From assembly GCA_024362935.1 (NCBI GenBank), contig JANCRA010000007.1:18153003-18217002 (forward strand): a DNA stretch of 64,000 bases, in the 5' to 3' direction. The notes below the pieces were generated by a model that worked only from the letters and a program-made list of their open reading frames with translations, ran no database searches and was not told the origin of the DNA. Of this stretch, positions 40,101 through 48,779 are shown piece by piece. The stretch comes from Setophaga petechia. Taxonomy: Eukaryota; Chordata; Aves; Passeriformes; Parulidae. The first letter of the stretch is position 1. Each line of letters starts with the position of its first letter. The position numbers and the translations under genes were made by a program.

Positions 40101-43100
40101 TTAGGGACTCCATCAGCTGAGGATTCAAAGTAATCTTCCATACCGCGCTTTGAACTACACGAGATTCAAAATATTGGCAACTCACAGGTGATATTCCCAG
40201 TGACCCATTCAACTGGAATACAAAGAATTATGACCACTGACAGTAATAAGCACTCAATGCTCCAAAAATTAAACAAAAACATTCTGTATTCAGTCATAGC
40301 TATGACTCATTAGGCTTTACCTCTTTAGGGCCCAGATTCAGACCCAAGCTATGATGAGAAACCAGGAATGTGCTGAAAGCATTGCCACCTGCAGTGAACA
40401 GCAAGGATGTTTACATGTAAAGAGGAGCTCCTGATGCAGCATGTGTCCTTGGGCTTTTGCTCTGTGCAGGACTGTTCCCTCCCTGCTGCCCAGTCCCTGT
40501 TAGCCGGGTGAGTCCTGCTACTCTCAAGAGAAAGATACCAGGGGCAATGAAATTTACAGGCTGCATAAAGGGAACAGTTTTTAGGAGGAGCAATAGGATC
40601 TGCTGTCACTGAAACCTAACTTCCCTGCCATACTCAGAGAAGCATACCACCTGCTACTTAAGCCTGGAGGGAGCACTAAGTGGTATGGTGTTGCCAGCTG
40701 TAGTCTTGATGGGAAAGTAAAAAAAACACTGTAAACACTTTGCTGGTCGTGTCTCTGGGGGTAATATTGGCTGAGATTTTCTGACTGTCAGAGTTGCCTA
40801 AATTACCCAGCAAGGTTCACCTTGGTCCAAAGACAATACAGCAACAACAAAATATGGTATCAACCCATGCTTCTAGAGCCTCTGGCACTGCAGGGATCTG
40901 AGGTGTTGACAGAGCACCATGTCGAGAGGAACCATTCTTGTTTACAGACACTGCTGTCCAGGCCAACAGGAGCTAGGACAATTACTGTCAGTCTGCTGCA
41001 TCCAAGGGCTAAAAAGACTACCCACAAATCAAGTTTCCAGTGAGGATCTGAGCAATTAGAGAAGAAACTGCCCATCACCTTTGCATCCTGCCCTTTAAGA
41101 CTCAGTCTCTGTGCCATTTAGCAAATGACGTAAAATGTGCCCATGATCCTTGAAAAGACTAAGCAAGACTTTGAGAAGTGCAGTGGAAAAGACAATAAAT
41201 AAAAGGGAAGCTGAAAGCCAGTGCTGGACAGGCTCGGAGAGCTCTTGTGATGGTGAGCTCTCACCTGATCAACAACCCGAGCTCATTCTGGGAAGCTCTG
41301 TACCAGAAAGAGATCAGGGGAGACAATGCACACAGCAACGCAGAACAGCAAACAATGATGAAGGCAGGGCTGGGGAGCTTGAGAGACAAAGAGGAATCAG
41401 CACACAGAGAAATGAAAACAAAAGAGGACAGTCACCAATATAACTGGTTTCAAAGGGAGAGGAACATCAAGGAGATGGTGGCCTGAATGAAGTAGGTATA
41501 AGCAATGGACAAATTATAGCAGGTAGATGAGCTACCAGGCCTCACAGCTGCCTGTTGCAACACAACAAAGAACACCCGAGACCATGCTAATTTTATATTA
41601 TATGTACACAACCTAAGGAAGAAATTATCTGAAAAACAAACAAAGAAACAAGCAAAAAACTGCAGCAGCTCCAGAACTACCATTGCTAAAGCTGGCCTGC
41701 CATGACCCCATGGTGTAGTGCCAGGAGCAACCCAAATCTCTGCTGCACTATCCTTGTGTGTAACATGGGAACTGTAGTCCTCTTCTTGCTACCAGAGGAA
41801 AAAACAGCAAGTCACTGACATGACATGACAGCCACAGATGCCTTGTATATGCCAAATAAAGGTATGAGCTGAGAAAAAGGCAATGCAAGGAGCAAGAAAC
41901 CTTGTGCTGAGAAGGTAGACGTGGAGGATCAGACTATTCCAGTTCCAGTTAGTGCTGGAGGAGAATGGACTATAAGGGAACTCTGACTTGGCTCTAAGGT
42001 GCCACGAACAGCGGTCCTTTCCCGGAACAGGAGTGCAGGACAGGGAGCTTGGTAGAGCTACTCCAGCTTTGGTAAGGCCAGATAGATCTTCAGCCAGTCC
42101 AGAACAGTGCAGTTCCCCCAAACACCATGTCCTTCTCCCATTCCCAGAACATGTCACTCCAGAATCCACCATGGAATCTTGCAGTGCCTCACAGTGGCAG
42201 GAGAGCAACTGGCACTTCACATCAGAGTTGACTGAGCGAGGAGAGCAGGAAAGATTGACATCAGATAAAAAGCAAAGCAGATTCCCAGGAAGTGCCATGA
42301 GATGCCATACAGACATCCTAAAGAGGTGCACAGTTGCAAAGACACTGCCTCAGAGACCATTTTGGGGTGGGGGGGGGGTTAGCAGAATGCAAAACAGCAT
42401 TAACTTTCTGGATAAAGATGCTCAAGCCCTTGTAAGTATCCCAAGGGCATTTAAGGGAGAAGGATTGGATGGATTTGGAAGTCATGGAGCATATCATCAG
42501 CTTGAAACAAAGTCAGTAAATTCAACTCACTTTTTTTCCTTCTCCTTGCCCCAACATCCTGAGGTTATCTGACTGGAATTGGAGGACCCAGGCTGTCAGC
42601 TCAGTGAGTGGGAGAAGCCAGCAGTCTTTGCTTAGCCTCCAGCCCGGGGATGGGACACACAGAACAGGACCAAGAGCCCTGAAATGCTCCTCCAACATGA
42701 TGCTGAGGCTGCATGTTCTGCCCAGCTCTGACAGGCCAGGGGAAAGTACAGCCTGTCAGGTTTTCACAAGGGAAAGGCCCAGCAAAGTCTTCTTTCACAA
42801 CATCCCCCTGAAAGGCCATGCTGGCTGCACAAGGGAACACACCAAGGCCTCTGCTTTTGCAGATGCTGTAGCCAGACCCTGGCTGTTGCCTCCAGTGAGA
42901 AGGCAGACCCCTGCCTGTGAGAGGCTGATAAGGATAAGAGGAAGGGTCAGCCTGGCCATCCAGGAAGCCATCTCCTTCCCGGTTCAGATGCGATACTTGT
43001 TGCACACAGCCATCAGGAAGACAGACTTTGAGAGAGTGACAGACCAGGTGGATCGCCCCAGGGCCCATCCATAGCCAGCCTGACCAGGAAGCGGGAGCAC

Positions 43101-46100
43101 TACTGAACCCAAAAGCCACCCCAGCAGACCTCAATCTAGAGTGTTGCTTTTTGTTTCAGGATGTTCTGTTTCACAGGGAGGCTGGATACAATCTCCCAAC
43201 CTCCCTATTGGGAGCCATTTGCTTTCTGGACTCCTCCAGGGGTCCACACAAAGGCTTGTGGAAAGCGAAGCTCTCCTGCAGAGTGGGCCCTGGGCCCAGC
43301 TGTCTTTCAAGCAGTCAGAGGAGAAGTTTAGTTCCTACCCAGGGCAAGATCTCTGAGAAAGCAGAGCTTTCCCTAGCTACCTTCTGCTGGGTTGTGCTTT
43401 CCACTGGAATTTGCTGCCTGGAGAGCATGCTTATTTATTTTCTGAAAGTCATCAGGCTTAGTTCCGGGATGACAGTGGCTAATCTGTGCTTTTTTAAGAA
43501 TGATAAAAGACCTGAGCTTCAGACTTAATTCTTGACTTTTATCTTCAGCACAACTGTATTTTGTCTCTTTTCCCTCATACATACATTGAGGCTCTGTGGG
43601 ATTTACACTTCCCTGTTAAGGACAGGAATGGTTCTCATGTCTGGGCAGCTGTCTCATGCCAAGTAGTGCTCTGTACCTTGCCTCCCTAAAAACCCATTAA
43701 GGGGCTCTTGCTAGCATCTTTCGTCCTAACTTTCTGGCACTGTCACAGTACTCTATCAAACAGTTTTTGTGCTTCACCCCAGAAGCAGCTACACATCCAA
43801 GGATATTTCCAATCCTAACGTCTGTGAATCAAGTTTGTTCTTTGAGCAGACAAGCCAAATCCCTGCCAAATCTTTCCTTCTCATGTGTGACCTTACAAGA
43901 GACACTAGCAGGTCCTTCCACAGCTTGCTACAAATCTGGCTGAAGAGCTGCTTCTAGAAGCTGCCTGCTTCTTTTTCTCTCATCCCCAAGTCTATGGGCC
44001 TGGAAGGAAAAAAACCCCACCCAACCGATTTGGGGGTTGCAGATGCCCAGAAACAGACAGAGGAATGTGCTTACCCCATGCCAATGTCTGGATCTTTGCA
44101 GAGGGTATCAGCGTCAAGGCGAACAGGGCCCCGAGGTGCAGCAGGCTCATGAGGATGATATTCCTCCAGACGTATCGCAGCGGGGGCTTGGGGCCCTCTT
44201 TCTCCCGGTAGGTCTCATCAAAAATATCGTCCATCATGCCCCGGTCTCCTGCCAAGTCCTCGTGGTTGAGTAAGTCCTTCTCCCTGACGGCATTTCCATT
44301 ACTGGTCACCCGGGAGGTGACTGTGCCACCAGCAGTGGTGCTGGAGGTGGAGGAGAACTCCTTGAAGAGGTAGCAATGGATATTTTCAAGAAAGGAAAGA
44401 AGGGAAAACAAAATAAGAAGTTGGTGGTTATCAATTCAAGAAATAGAAACACATGCATCTAGGCTGGCAGTCTAAAGATTCACAGCCTGTAGTTTCCCTG
44501 GAAGGCTCCATTCTTTCAGCTGAGCCCTTGGCACAAAGATCCCGCTCTGGCCACATGGCGTCATGGCCTGAGAGGACGGGGACCTGGTCTTTCTGGAGAG
44601 GAGGTGAATGGTAGGTAGGGTGCCAAAAGTAAAGAAAAAAACTTGAAAAGCAGTCTCTTTTCCACCAGTGGCTTTGGTGAGATCATTTGCAGACTGCAAG
44701 GATTTTTATTTTCATTCAGTTTGATTAGTGGAGGCTTTAGGTGGGTTTGCGGTCTGGGCTTGTGCATAAATGGACAACAATAAAGGAAATCTTGTGAATG
44801 AACAAATAGGTGGGAAAGAAATATGGTCTGAAACACAGTTTTATAATAAATCAATGGGCTGCTCCTGAAATCCTACTTATTTGTCACCCCACCTAGGATC
44901 ACAGGGGAACATGAGGAAGATGCACAAGGGGATTACTCTGGGGTGCCTCCTTATCTTGCCTGCCTCACCTTCCAAGAGGGGTTGTGGCAAGACCAACATG
45001 CTTGAAGATCAGTGGATGGAAGCAGTCAGGTACTTCTAGTTAGAACTGCAGCTACTTATCCTGTGCCTGCTGCTAAGACTCTTATCCCTCTCTCATTTCC
45101 CACCCACAGGCAAACTGAGGCAAGGGAAGACAATCCTCTGATCTATGGCCACCAGCATTTCGAGAGGAAGTTTTAAGCAGCAAAGTTGGCTCAGCTTGGC
45201 TCCTGGCTCCCTTCTGTAGCTGTGACACAACATTCCCTCAGAACATGCTTGTTTGCCCTGGCTGAGTGACAGCCTGCCCCATCAGGCATGCATGACAAAA
45301 GGAGCAGGCAGGACTGACCCTAATGAGACAGATCAGTGAACCCTGAATCACCGATTTCCATCTCCATCCAGACAGCCTGTGCTTGCTGGTACTGTGCTTG
45401 CTGGTACTCGCAGCCCTTCGTCAGCTCCAAGCCCAAGTGCCCAACGTGTCCCAACCCCGGGGGTGCCAAGCACGTGGGATGCAAGGGTGTGTCCCACACA
45501 CATCACCCCATTCCCTGCCCCCTGAGACACATCCCTCTGCCACCCAGACTGCTGCCTTCATGAGTGAAGGAGCACTAAAGGTCAGCCAGCAGGAACAGGA
45601 GGGCTGAGACTGCGGGACAGAGCATGGTCAAGCTGGGAAAGCTCCTTTACCAATAGAAATCTCTGCTGAATTAGCAGCAGATTCCCACTCAGGTGTTCAG
45701 GATTCATAAAAGACCACCATCCTGCCATGGCCTAGTTTCCTGAGGGAGGCATTAAAATCAGGCCAGGCAGCTTACGTGGCCACCCCAACTCCTCCCTTTC
45801 CCAAGGGTTGAAACTGGAGGGTTACAGACATACCTTCCGATGGGGAGGAGCTGGCAAGGCTGACAGATTCCCCACATTTGGGAAGTAAAATGATCTCTAC
45901 AGAGGAGCGCTTTTAGTTTTTCCTTGGGGAATCAAAGGTTCGAAAGGAAAAAACTGGACACAAAGTATCCTGCTGCCTTCACTGCAGGCAGGCAAGCTGC
46001 TGAGCTTGGGACTGGCTCTTCTGCATCCTGGCTATAGGGTGTCTCTGCATGCTTTCCTAGTTAACATTTTAAGGGTATGATACTCTCATCTGCTAGAGAA

Positions 46101-48132
46101 TTTAGAGGTAATCCCCACACCAAAAGAGCCATGAGAAATGGCTTCTAACCCAGAGATTAGGCAAGGAGAAGTCCCGCCTGTTCCCAAGTGTTAGATAGTC
46201 TCATCTAGCATTTTGGCAGAAAGGTACAATTTTCTTTCTTGGCTGCAAGACAATCTACCAAAAAACCCAAGACTTGTCTATGCAGGAAAAATTCCCAGCA
46301 GTGATTGGTGGTATAATTAGACAGGTAACACACCCCATATGGACATGCTGCTTCCAGAGTAAGAATGTGGGGTTGTAGTTGCATTTTTCTCCTCCATGAT
46401 ATCTTATGACACTGTCAAAGTTACACGGGAGCAGAGGAGGAGGAGGGAAAACGCAAAGAAAACAGCAGAGAGGAAAAAAATCTCTTCTGGAGTTGTAGTA
46501 GCCACATGAGGAATTTTACCAGCATACCTATGCTGCTGGAATTACGCTGATATAATCAGGCTGGTCAATTCTCACATGTAAACTAAGCTTAAACAAAAGG
46601 GCTATAAAGCAGCTGTGAAACAGCTCCACCGTTACAAACTTGGTGGGAGGAGCATGGGGGGATGAGGGAAGGAGAGAGGTAGAAACAGGGGAAACGAGGA
46701 AAGAAAGAGGATTTTTGTCCCCTTATGACCATAGTGGTTCCTACCGAGGAAAATGGGATGGAGATTGATCTGGAGTTTAGGGCTGAGAGAGGGACGAGGC
46801 CAGCTAAATAATTCTCATTAGCTTTCCCTCATTTCTGAATGGCTTTGCAGTTCTCATCTGCAGAACAGATGTGTTTCCCCATCTACACCCCCACCTCCCC
46901 AGCACTGAACATGCCATAGGTGATCCTGGCATCCAGCCAGCTTATACAACCAGCTGCAGCTCAAAGGCTCCTGCACCGGGCACGCTGTATGGGCCCCAGG
47001 GCATTGAATCTCGGGTCCGGCATATTTGAATATGCCCAGCATGACCCAGGGACAGGATTCTTTCCAGCTTCCAGGATATGACCCAAAATACATGCCAAAA
47101 CCATGAAACACGGTTTGAACACACTGCCTTTGACATCCATTTCGGGAGGGGAGAAAAGTAAAGTTCTTTACATCACAGCATCCCTGGAAGGTCATGGCAC
47201 CTGCACAAAAGCACCAAGGGAGACCCTGGGTGCTGGTGACATGAAAAGAGCAGGGGTATGATTTACATCCACTTCTAGGAATTGGCAGAGGGGGGAAGAA
47301 TGAGAAGGTGAGAGCACAAACACCAGAATCAAACGCCTGCCTCCTCCCCTTGGGCAAAGGGTGGCTGCCGTAAGGATCAAAAATAAAAATAAAAGTCTTT
47401 AAAAATCCAGCAGCTCCACATGTGTTACTGGTGTCAGGTTATTATTCAGACCTTATTCCAAAAATGGGCAGTCTCCCTATTGTATGCTTGCTTGGCTCAA
47501 GCAATGCAGACACAGTCATTCATTTCATCTGGGCAACCGGCTTTCACCTTGCGTCTGTCCTAGAGACGCTTCCTGCTGCAGTATTTGGTTTTCAAACACT
47601 GCGAGTAAAACCCCTTTCTTATCAAAAATAAAATTAGTTAAGAAAATTTTTTAAAAATCCCAATCTGAGTATTATCAAAAAACTTATGACTTCTTGGCAC
47701 AAAAGATGTTCTTGAATAGCCCTTCATGCTATTCAAGCACCCAGCATGTTTCGATGGGTGTTTTCAAAATAACCCTGTATTTTATACTCAGTCTACCTGA
47801 GGGCACAGGATTCAGGAAGATCACCTCAAAGGCGGATGTCTCCACTTCATCCGTGGGCTCCCCACCAGGCTTGGGCGATGTTTTAAGTTCCCACTGAACC
47901 CCTTCGCCTACCCGGCTGCGAAGCGGTGCGGAGAGGACACGGGCACGCACGTGTGAATACGTGTGTGTGTGCACGCACAGACACGCGTGGATGCCCACAC
48001 CTTCTTCCCCAACACAGCAGCAGCGCAGCGCTGTCGGAGCCGTGGAGATGAAGGAAGAAGGGGCGAGGGGAAGACAAAGCACCCGCACCCCGGGGCCCCG
48101 CTCACCTCCTCTTGCAGCAAGTGCGCAGGCAT
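30943..48132 (-). CDS. SCD: Stearoyl-CoA desaturase (delta-9 desaturase), six exons, complete
   Basis: This ER-membrane di-iron enzyme puts the delta-9 double bond into palmitoyl- and stearoyl-CoA, using cytochrome b5 for electrons. Coding exons are 48132-48106, 44360-44075, 37456-37326, 34016-33811, 32583-32351 and 31142-30943. They join in frame to 1083 nt (360 aa), close to the 359 aa of human SCD. Histidine boxes visible: HRLWSH (H121, H126), HRVHH (H158, H161, H162) and HNYHH (H299, H302, H303), plus H270 in the NSAAH motif, matching the nine ligands of mammalian SCD with numbering shifted by one. Four hydrophobic stretches fit the known membrane segments: about 68-86, 105-118, 222-240 and 243-268. 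The N-terminus MPAHLLQEE and C-terminus KSG are typical of the family. PKD2L1 lying upstream identifies SCD rather than the paralogue SCD5. There are no frameshifts or premature stops. The start has no upstream ATG in the inferred 5'UTR but a weak context (C at -3). Confidence 0.97.
31143..32350 (-). other. SCD: SCD intron 5 (1208 bp)
   Basis: GT-AG intron between exons 5 and 6. I see no repeats or further exons in it. Confidence 0.9.
32351..32583 (-). CDS. SCD: SCD coding exon 5 (residues 217-294)
   Basis: This 233-bp exon encodes RYYKPSVV, membrane segments 3 and 4, the ligand His270 in NSAAHMFGNRPYD, and NPRENPLVSLGAI. The acceptor is TTTCCAG and the donor ATAG|GTATGT, in phase 1. The loop after segment 3 (FWDESIII) is the least familiar part relative to mammalian SCD. 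Confidence 0.95.
32584..33810 (-). other. SCD: SCD intron 4 (1227 bp)
   Basis: GT-AG intron between exons 4 and 5. It is unique-looking sequence with nothing I can name. Confidence 0.9.
33811..34016 (-). CDS. SCD: SCD coding exon 4 (residues 149-216)
   Basis: This 206-bp exon carries histidine box II (H158, H161, H162), then the SETDADPHN and GFFFSHIGWLL motifs and the cytosolic DLSDIKADKVV segment. The acceptor is CTTGCAG and the donor GCAG|GTGAGT. The Asp in ETDADP, where human has His, is a common substitution among delta-9 desaturases and not a metal-ligand loss. Confidence 0.95.
34247..34348 (-). promoter_or_regulatory. Cluster of three CCAAT boxes in SCD intron 3
   Basis: ATTGG on the plus strand occurs at 34247, 34304 and 34344, each in a similar context (TGATTGGCCA, TGATTGGTCA, TCATTGGCTG). 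They read as CCAAT in the SCD sense, 230-330 bp upstream of exon 4. The fit to NF-Y sites is good. Any enhancer or promoter role is inferred. Confidence 0.45.
34386..34420. repeat. CCATCC/CCCTGTCC short tandem repeat
   Basis: CCCATCCCCATCCCTGT-type units repeat about five times in SCD intron 3, beside the CCAAT cluster. Confidence 0.8.
34915..35045 (-). repeat. Degraded MIR-like SINE in SCD intron 3
   Basis: The plus strand shows GACTAAGGGACTTGTCCACA, then CAGGGAGCC and AACAGAGACTCAA. These resemble the reversed MIR core (TTAAGTGACTTGCCCAAGG, then CAGGAAG). Strongly diverged. Confidence 0.45.
37326..37456 (-). CDS. SCD: SCD coding exon 3 (residues 105-148)
   Basis: This 131-bp exon encodes the second membrane segment and histidine box I (HRLWSH, H121 and H126). 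It ends SMAFQ in phase 0. The acceptor is CTTTGTAG and the donor CAG|GTAAGC. The length equals the corresponding mammalian exon. Confidence 0.95.
37457..44074 (-). other. SCD: SCD intron 2 (6618 bp)
   Basis: The largest SCD intron. Open frames of up to 194 codons around 42.0-43.1 kb have no recognisable product and overlap on both strands. A G-rich run lies at 42364-42378. Nothing else is identified. Confidence 0.9.
44075..44360 (-). CDS. SCD: SCD coding exon 2 (residues 10-104)
   Basis: The exon encodes the variable Ser/Thr-rich N-terminus, then DDIFDETYREKEGPKPP and the first membrane segment with MSLLHLGA. The acceptor follows a pyrimidine-rich stretch and reads CAAGGAG. This is a tandem NAGNAG acceptor, so the exon may start at 44360 (extra Glu) or at 44357. 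The donor is TGGG|GTAAGC at 44074-44073, and the exon ends in phase 1. Confidence 0.93.
45095..45140 (-). repeat. Possible MIR fragment
   Basis: CACAGGCAAACTGAGGCAAGG resembles the reversed MIR segment ACAGATGAGGAAACTGAGGCA. It is too short to be sure. Confidence 0.3.
45378..45407. repeat. Perfect 15-bp tandem duplication
   Basis: TGTGCTTGCTGGTAC occurs twice head to tail with no mismatch, in SCD intron 1. Confidence 0.95.
47958..47979. repeat. Alternating purine-pyrimidine (GT/CA) run
   Basis: Twenty-two bases alternate pyrimidine and purine without a break, TACGTGTG then GTGTGTGCACGCACA. This composition favours Z-DNA. It lies 130 bp inside intron 1 of SCD. Confidence 0.85.
48106..48132 (-). 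CDS. SCD: SCD coding exon 1 (residues 1-9)
   Basis: The ATG at 48132-48130 opens MPAHLLQEE, the conserved SCD start. The exon ends GAG|GTGAGC in phase 0 with a strong donor at 48105-48104. The exon continues upstream as 5'UTR, inferred to about 48232 from the TATA-like box. Confidence 0.93.
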
Positions 48133-48232
48133 GGGGGGCCCTGTCTCTGCTCCTCGGCGCGGTACGCGGGCGCGCAGCTCCCCGGCGCTGGCGAGAGGTT
48201 GGCTCCGGTCGGCTCCTCGCTCGGCGAGCTCT
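48133..48232 (-). other. SCD: Inferred SCD 5'UTR
   Basis: GC-rich leader between the SCD ATG and the transcription start expected about 30 nt from the TATA-like box at 48259-48265. It contains no upstream ATG in any frame. The 5' end is an inference. Confidence 0.55.
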
Positions 48233-48258
48233 GCGGCTCGCGGAGGCGGGTGCGGAGG

Positions 48259-48265
48259 TATTTAA
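48259..48265 (-). promoter_or_regulatory. SCD: SCD TATA-like box
   Basis: TTAAATA on the minus strand lies about 127 bp upstream of the SCD ATG, in GC-rich DNA. It is the only TATA-like sequence in a plausible position between the ATG and the CCAAT module. Confidence 0.6.
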
Positions 48266-48412
48266 GGGGGGCTGCTTGCTCGGCGGCTGGCGGGGCTGGA
48301 CTCTGCGCACCCCGGCCTCCCGGTGACCCCCTGCCCGTGGCTGGGATGCGCGGGGTCAGCGCGGAGGGCGGCGAATCGCGGCGGGGGCCCGGCTCTCGAC
48401 GTAGCCGGGGGG

Positions 48413-48447
48413 AGAGGCGGGGCGGAGCGGGCAGGGGGGCGGGAGGG
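48413..48447 (-). promoter_or_regulatory. SCD: GC-box (Sp1-type) cluster of the SCD promoter
   Basis: Repeated GGGGCGGA and GGGGGGCGGGAG units on the plus strand lie about 150-180 bp upstream of the TATA-like box. They fit Sp1/KLF sites, and human SCD promoters also use Sp1-type sites. Binding is not shown by sequence alone. Confidence 0.5.
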
Positions 48448-48508
48448 AGGAAGGATGCTGAGGAAGAGGAGGATGACGAGGGCCAGGCTCTCTCATGATG
48501 CCTGGCTG

Positions 48509-48573
48509 CTTTTTTTCTTTTTTTTTTTTCTTCCTTTTTTTTTTTTTTTTTTTTCCTCCCCTCCCTCCCCCTT
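48509..48573 (+). repeat. Pure pyrimidine tract in the SCD promoter
   Basis: Sixty-five consecutive C/T bases including T runs of 7, 12 and 20, lying between the TATA-like box and the CCAAT module. On the SCD sense strand it is A/G only. It is probably length-variable and nucleosome-excluding. Confidence 0.9.
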
Positions 48574-48579
48574 GCGAGC

Positions 48580-48648
48580 TGATTGGTTGCGGGAAATTTG
48601 GTGCCACCGCGGCTTGCCCTCGCCATTGGCTGCCCGCAATCTGCTGTT
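48580..48648 (-). promoter_or_regulatory. SCD: Conserved SCD lipogenic/PUFA-response module (SRE-like + two NF-Y boxes)
   Basis: In SCD orientation the order is: AGCAGATTGC at 48646-48637, nearly the SRE described in mouse Scd promoters; CCAAT at 48629-48625; GGTGGCACCAAATTTCCC at 48608-48591, closely resembling the mammalian SCD block; and a second CCAAT at 48586-48582. In mammals this module binds SREBP-1c and NF-Y and carries repression by polyunsaturated fatty acids. Order and spacing look preserved here, supporting the same control. Confidence 0.8.
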
Positions 48649-48779
48649 CGCTCCCCGCGGCGCGCACCCTGCGCGCCCCGCTGCGCGCACGGTCCCGCGC
48701 CCCGCTCCGCGCCGCCGGAGCTGCTGCGGTCCCCCGAGAGCCCCTTCCGCCGCCGTGAGAGCTGCCCCTCATGAAATAA

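Larger units (their letters stand above)
44361..48105 (-). other. SCD: SCD intron 1 (3745 bp)
   Basis: First intron, GTGAGC donor. Its 5' end is in the CpG island and holds a 22-nt alternating purine-pyrimidine run (47958-47979). Farther in are an 8-bp inverted repeat at 47019-47036, a perfect 15-bp tandem duplication (45378-45407) and a possible MIR scrap near 45095-45140. Confidence 0.9.
47880..48770. promoter_or_regulatory. CpG island over SCD promoter, exon 1 and start of intron 1
   Basis: GC and CpG density rise sharply above the flanks from about 47.88 to 48.77 kb. The island covers the CCAAT module, TATA-like box, exon 1 and the first 200 bp of intron 1. It is interrupted by a 65-nt pyrimidine tract at 48509-48573. 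Confidence 0.8.

Noticed and set aside
41988..43134. Open frames of 156-194 codons in SCD intron 2
   Set aside because: On both strands, no conserved motif. Intron 2 is accounted for by good splice sites on either side.
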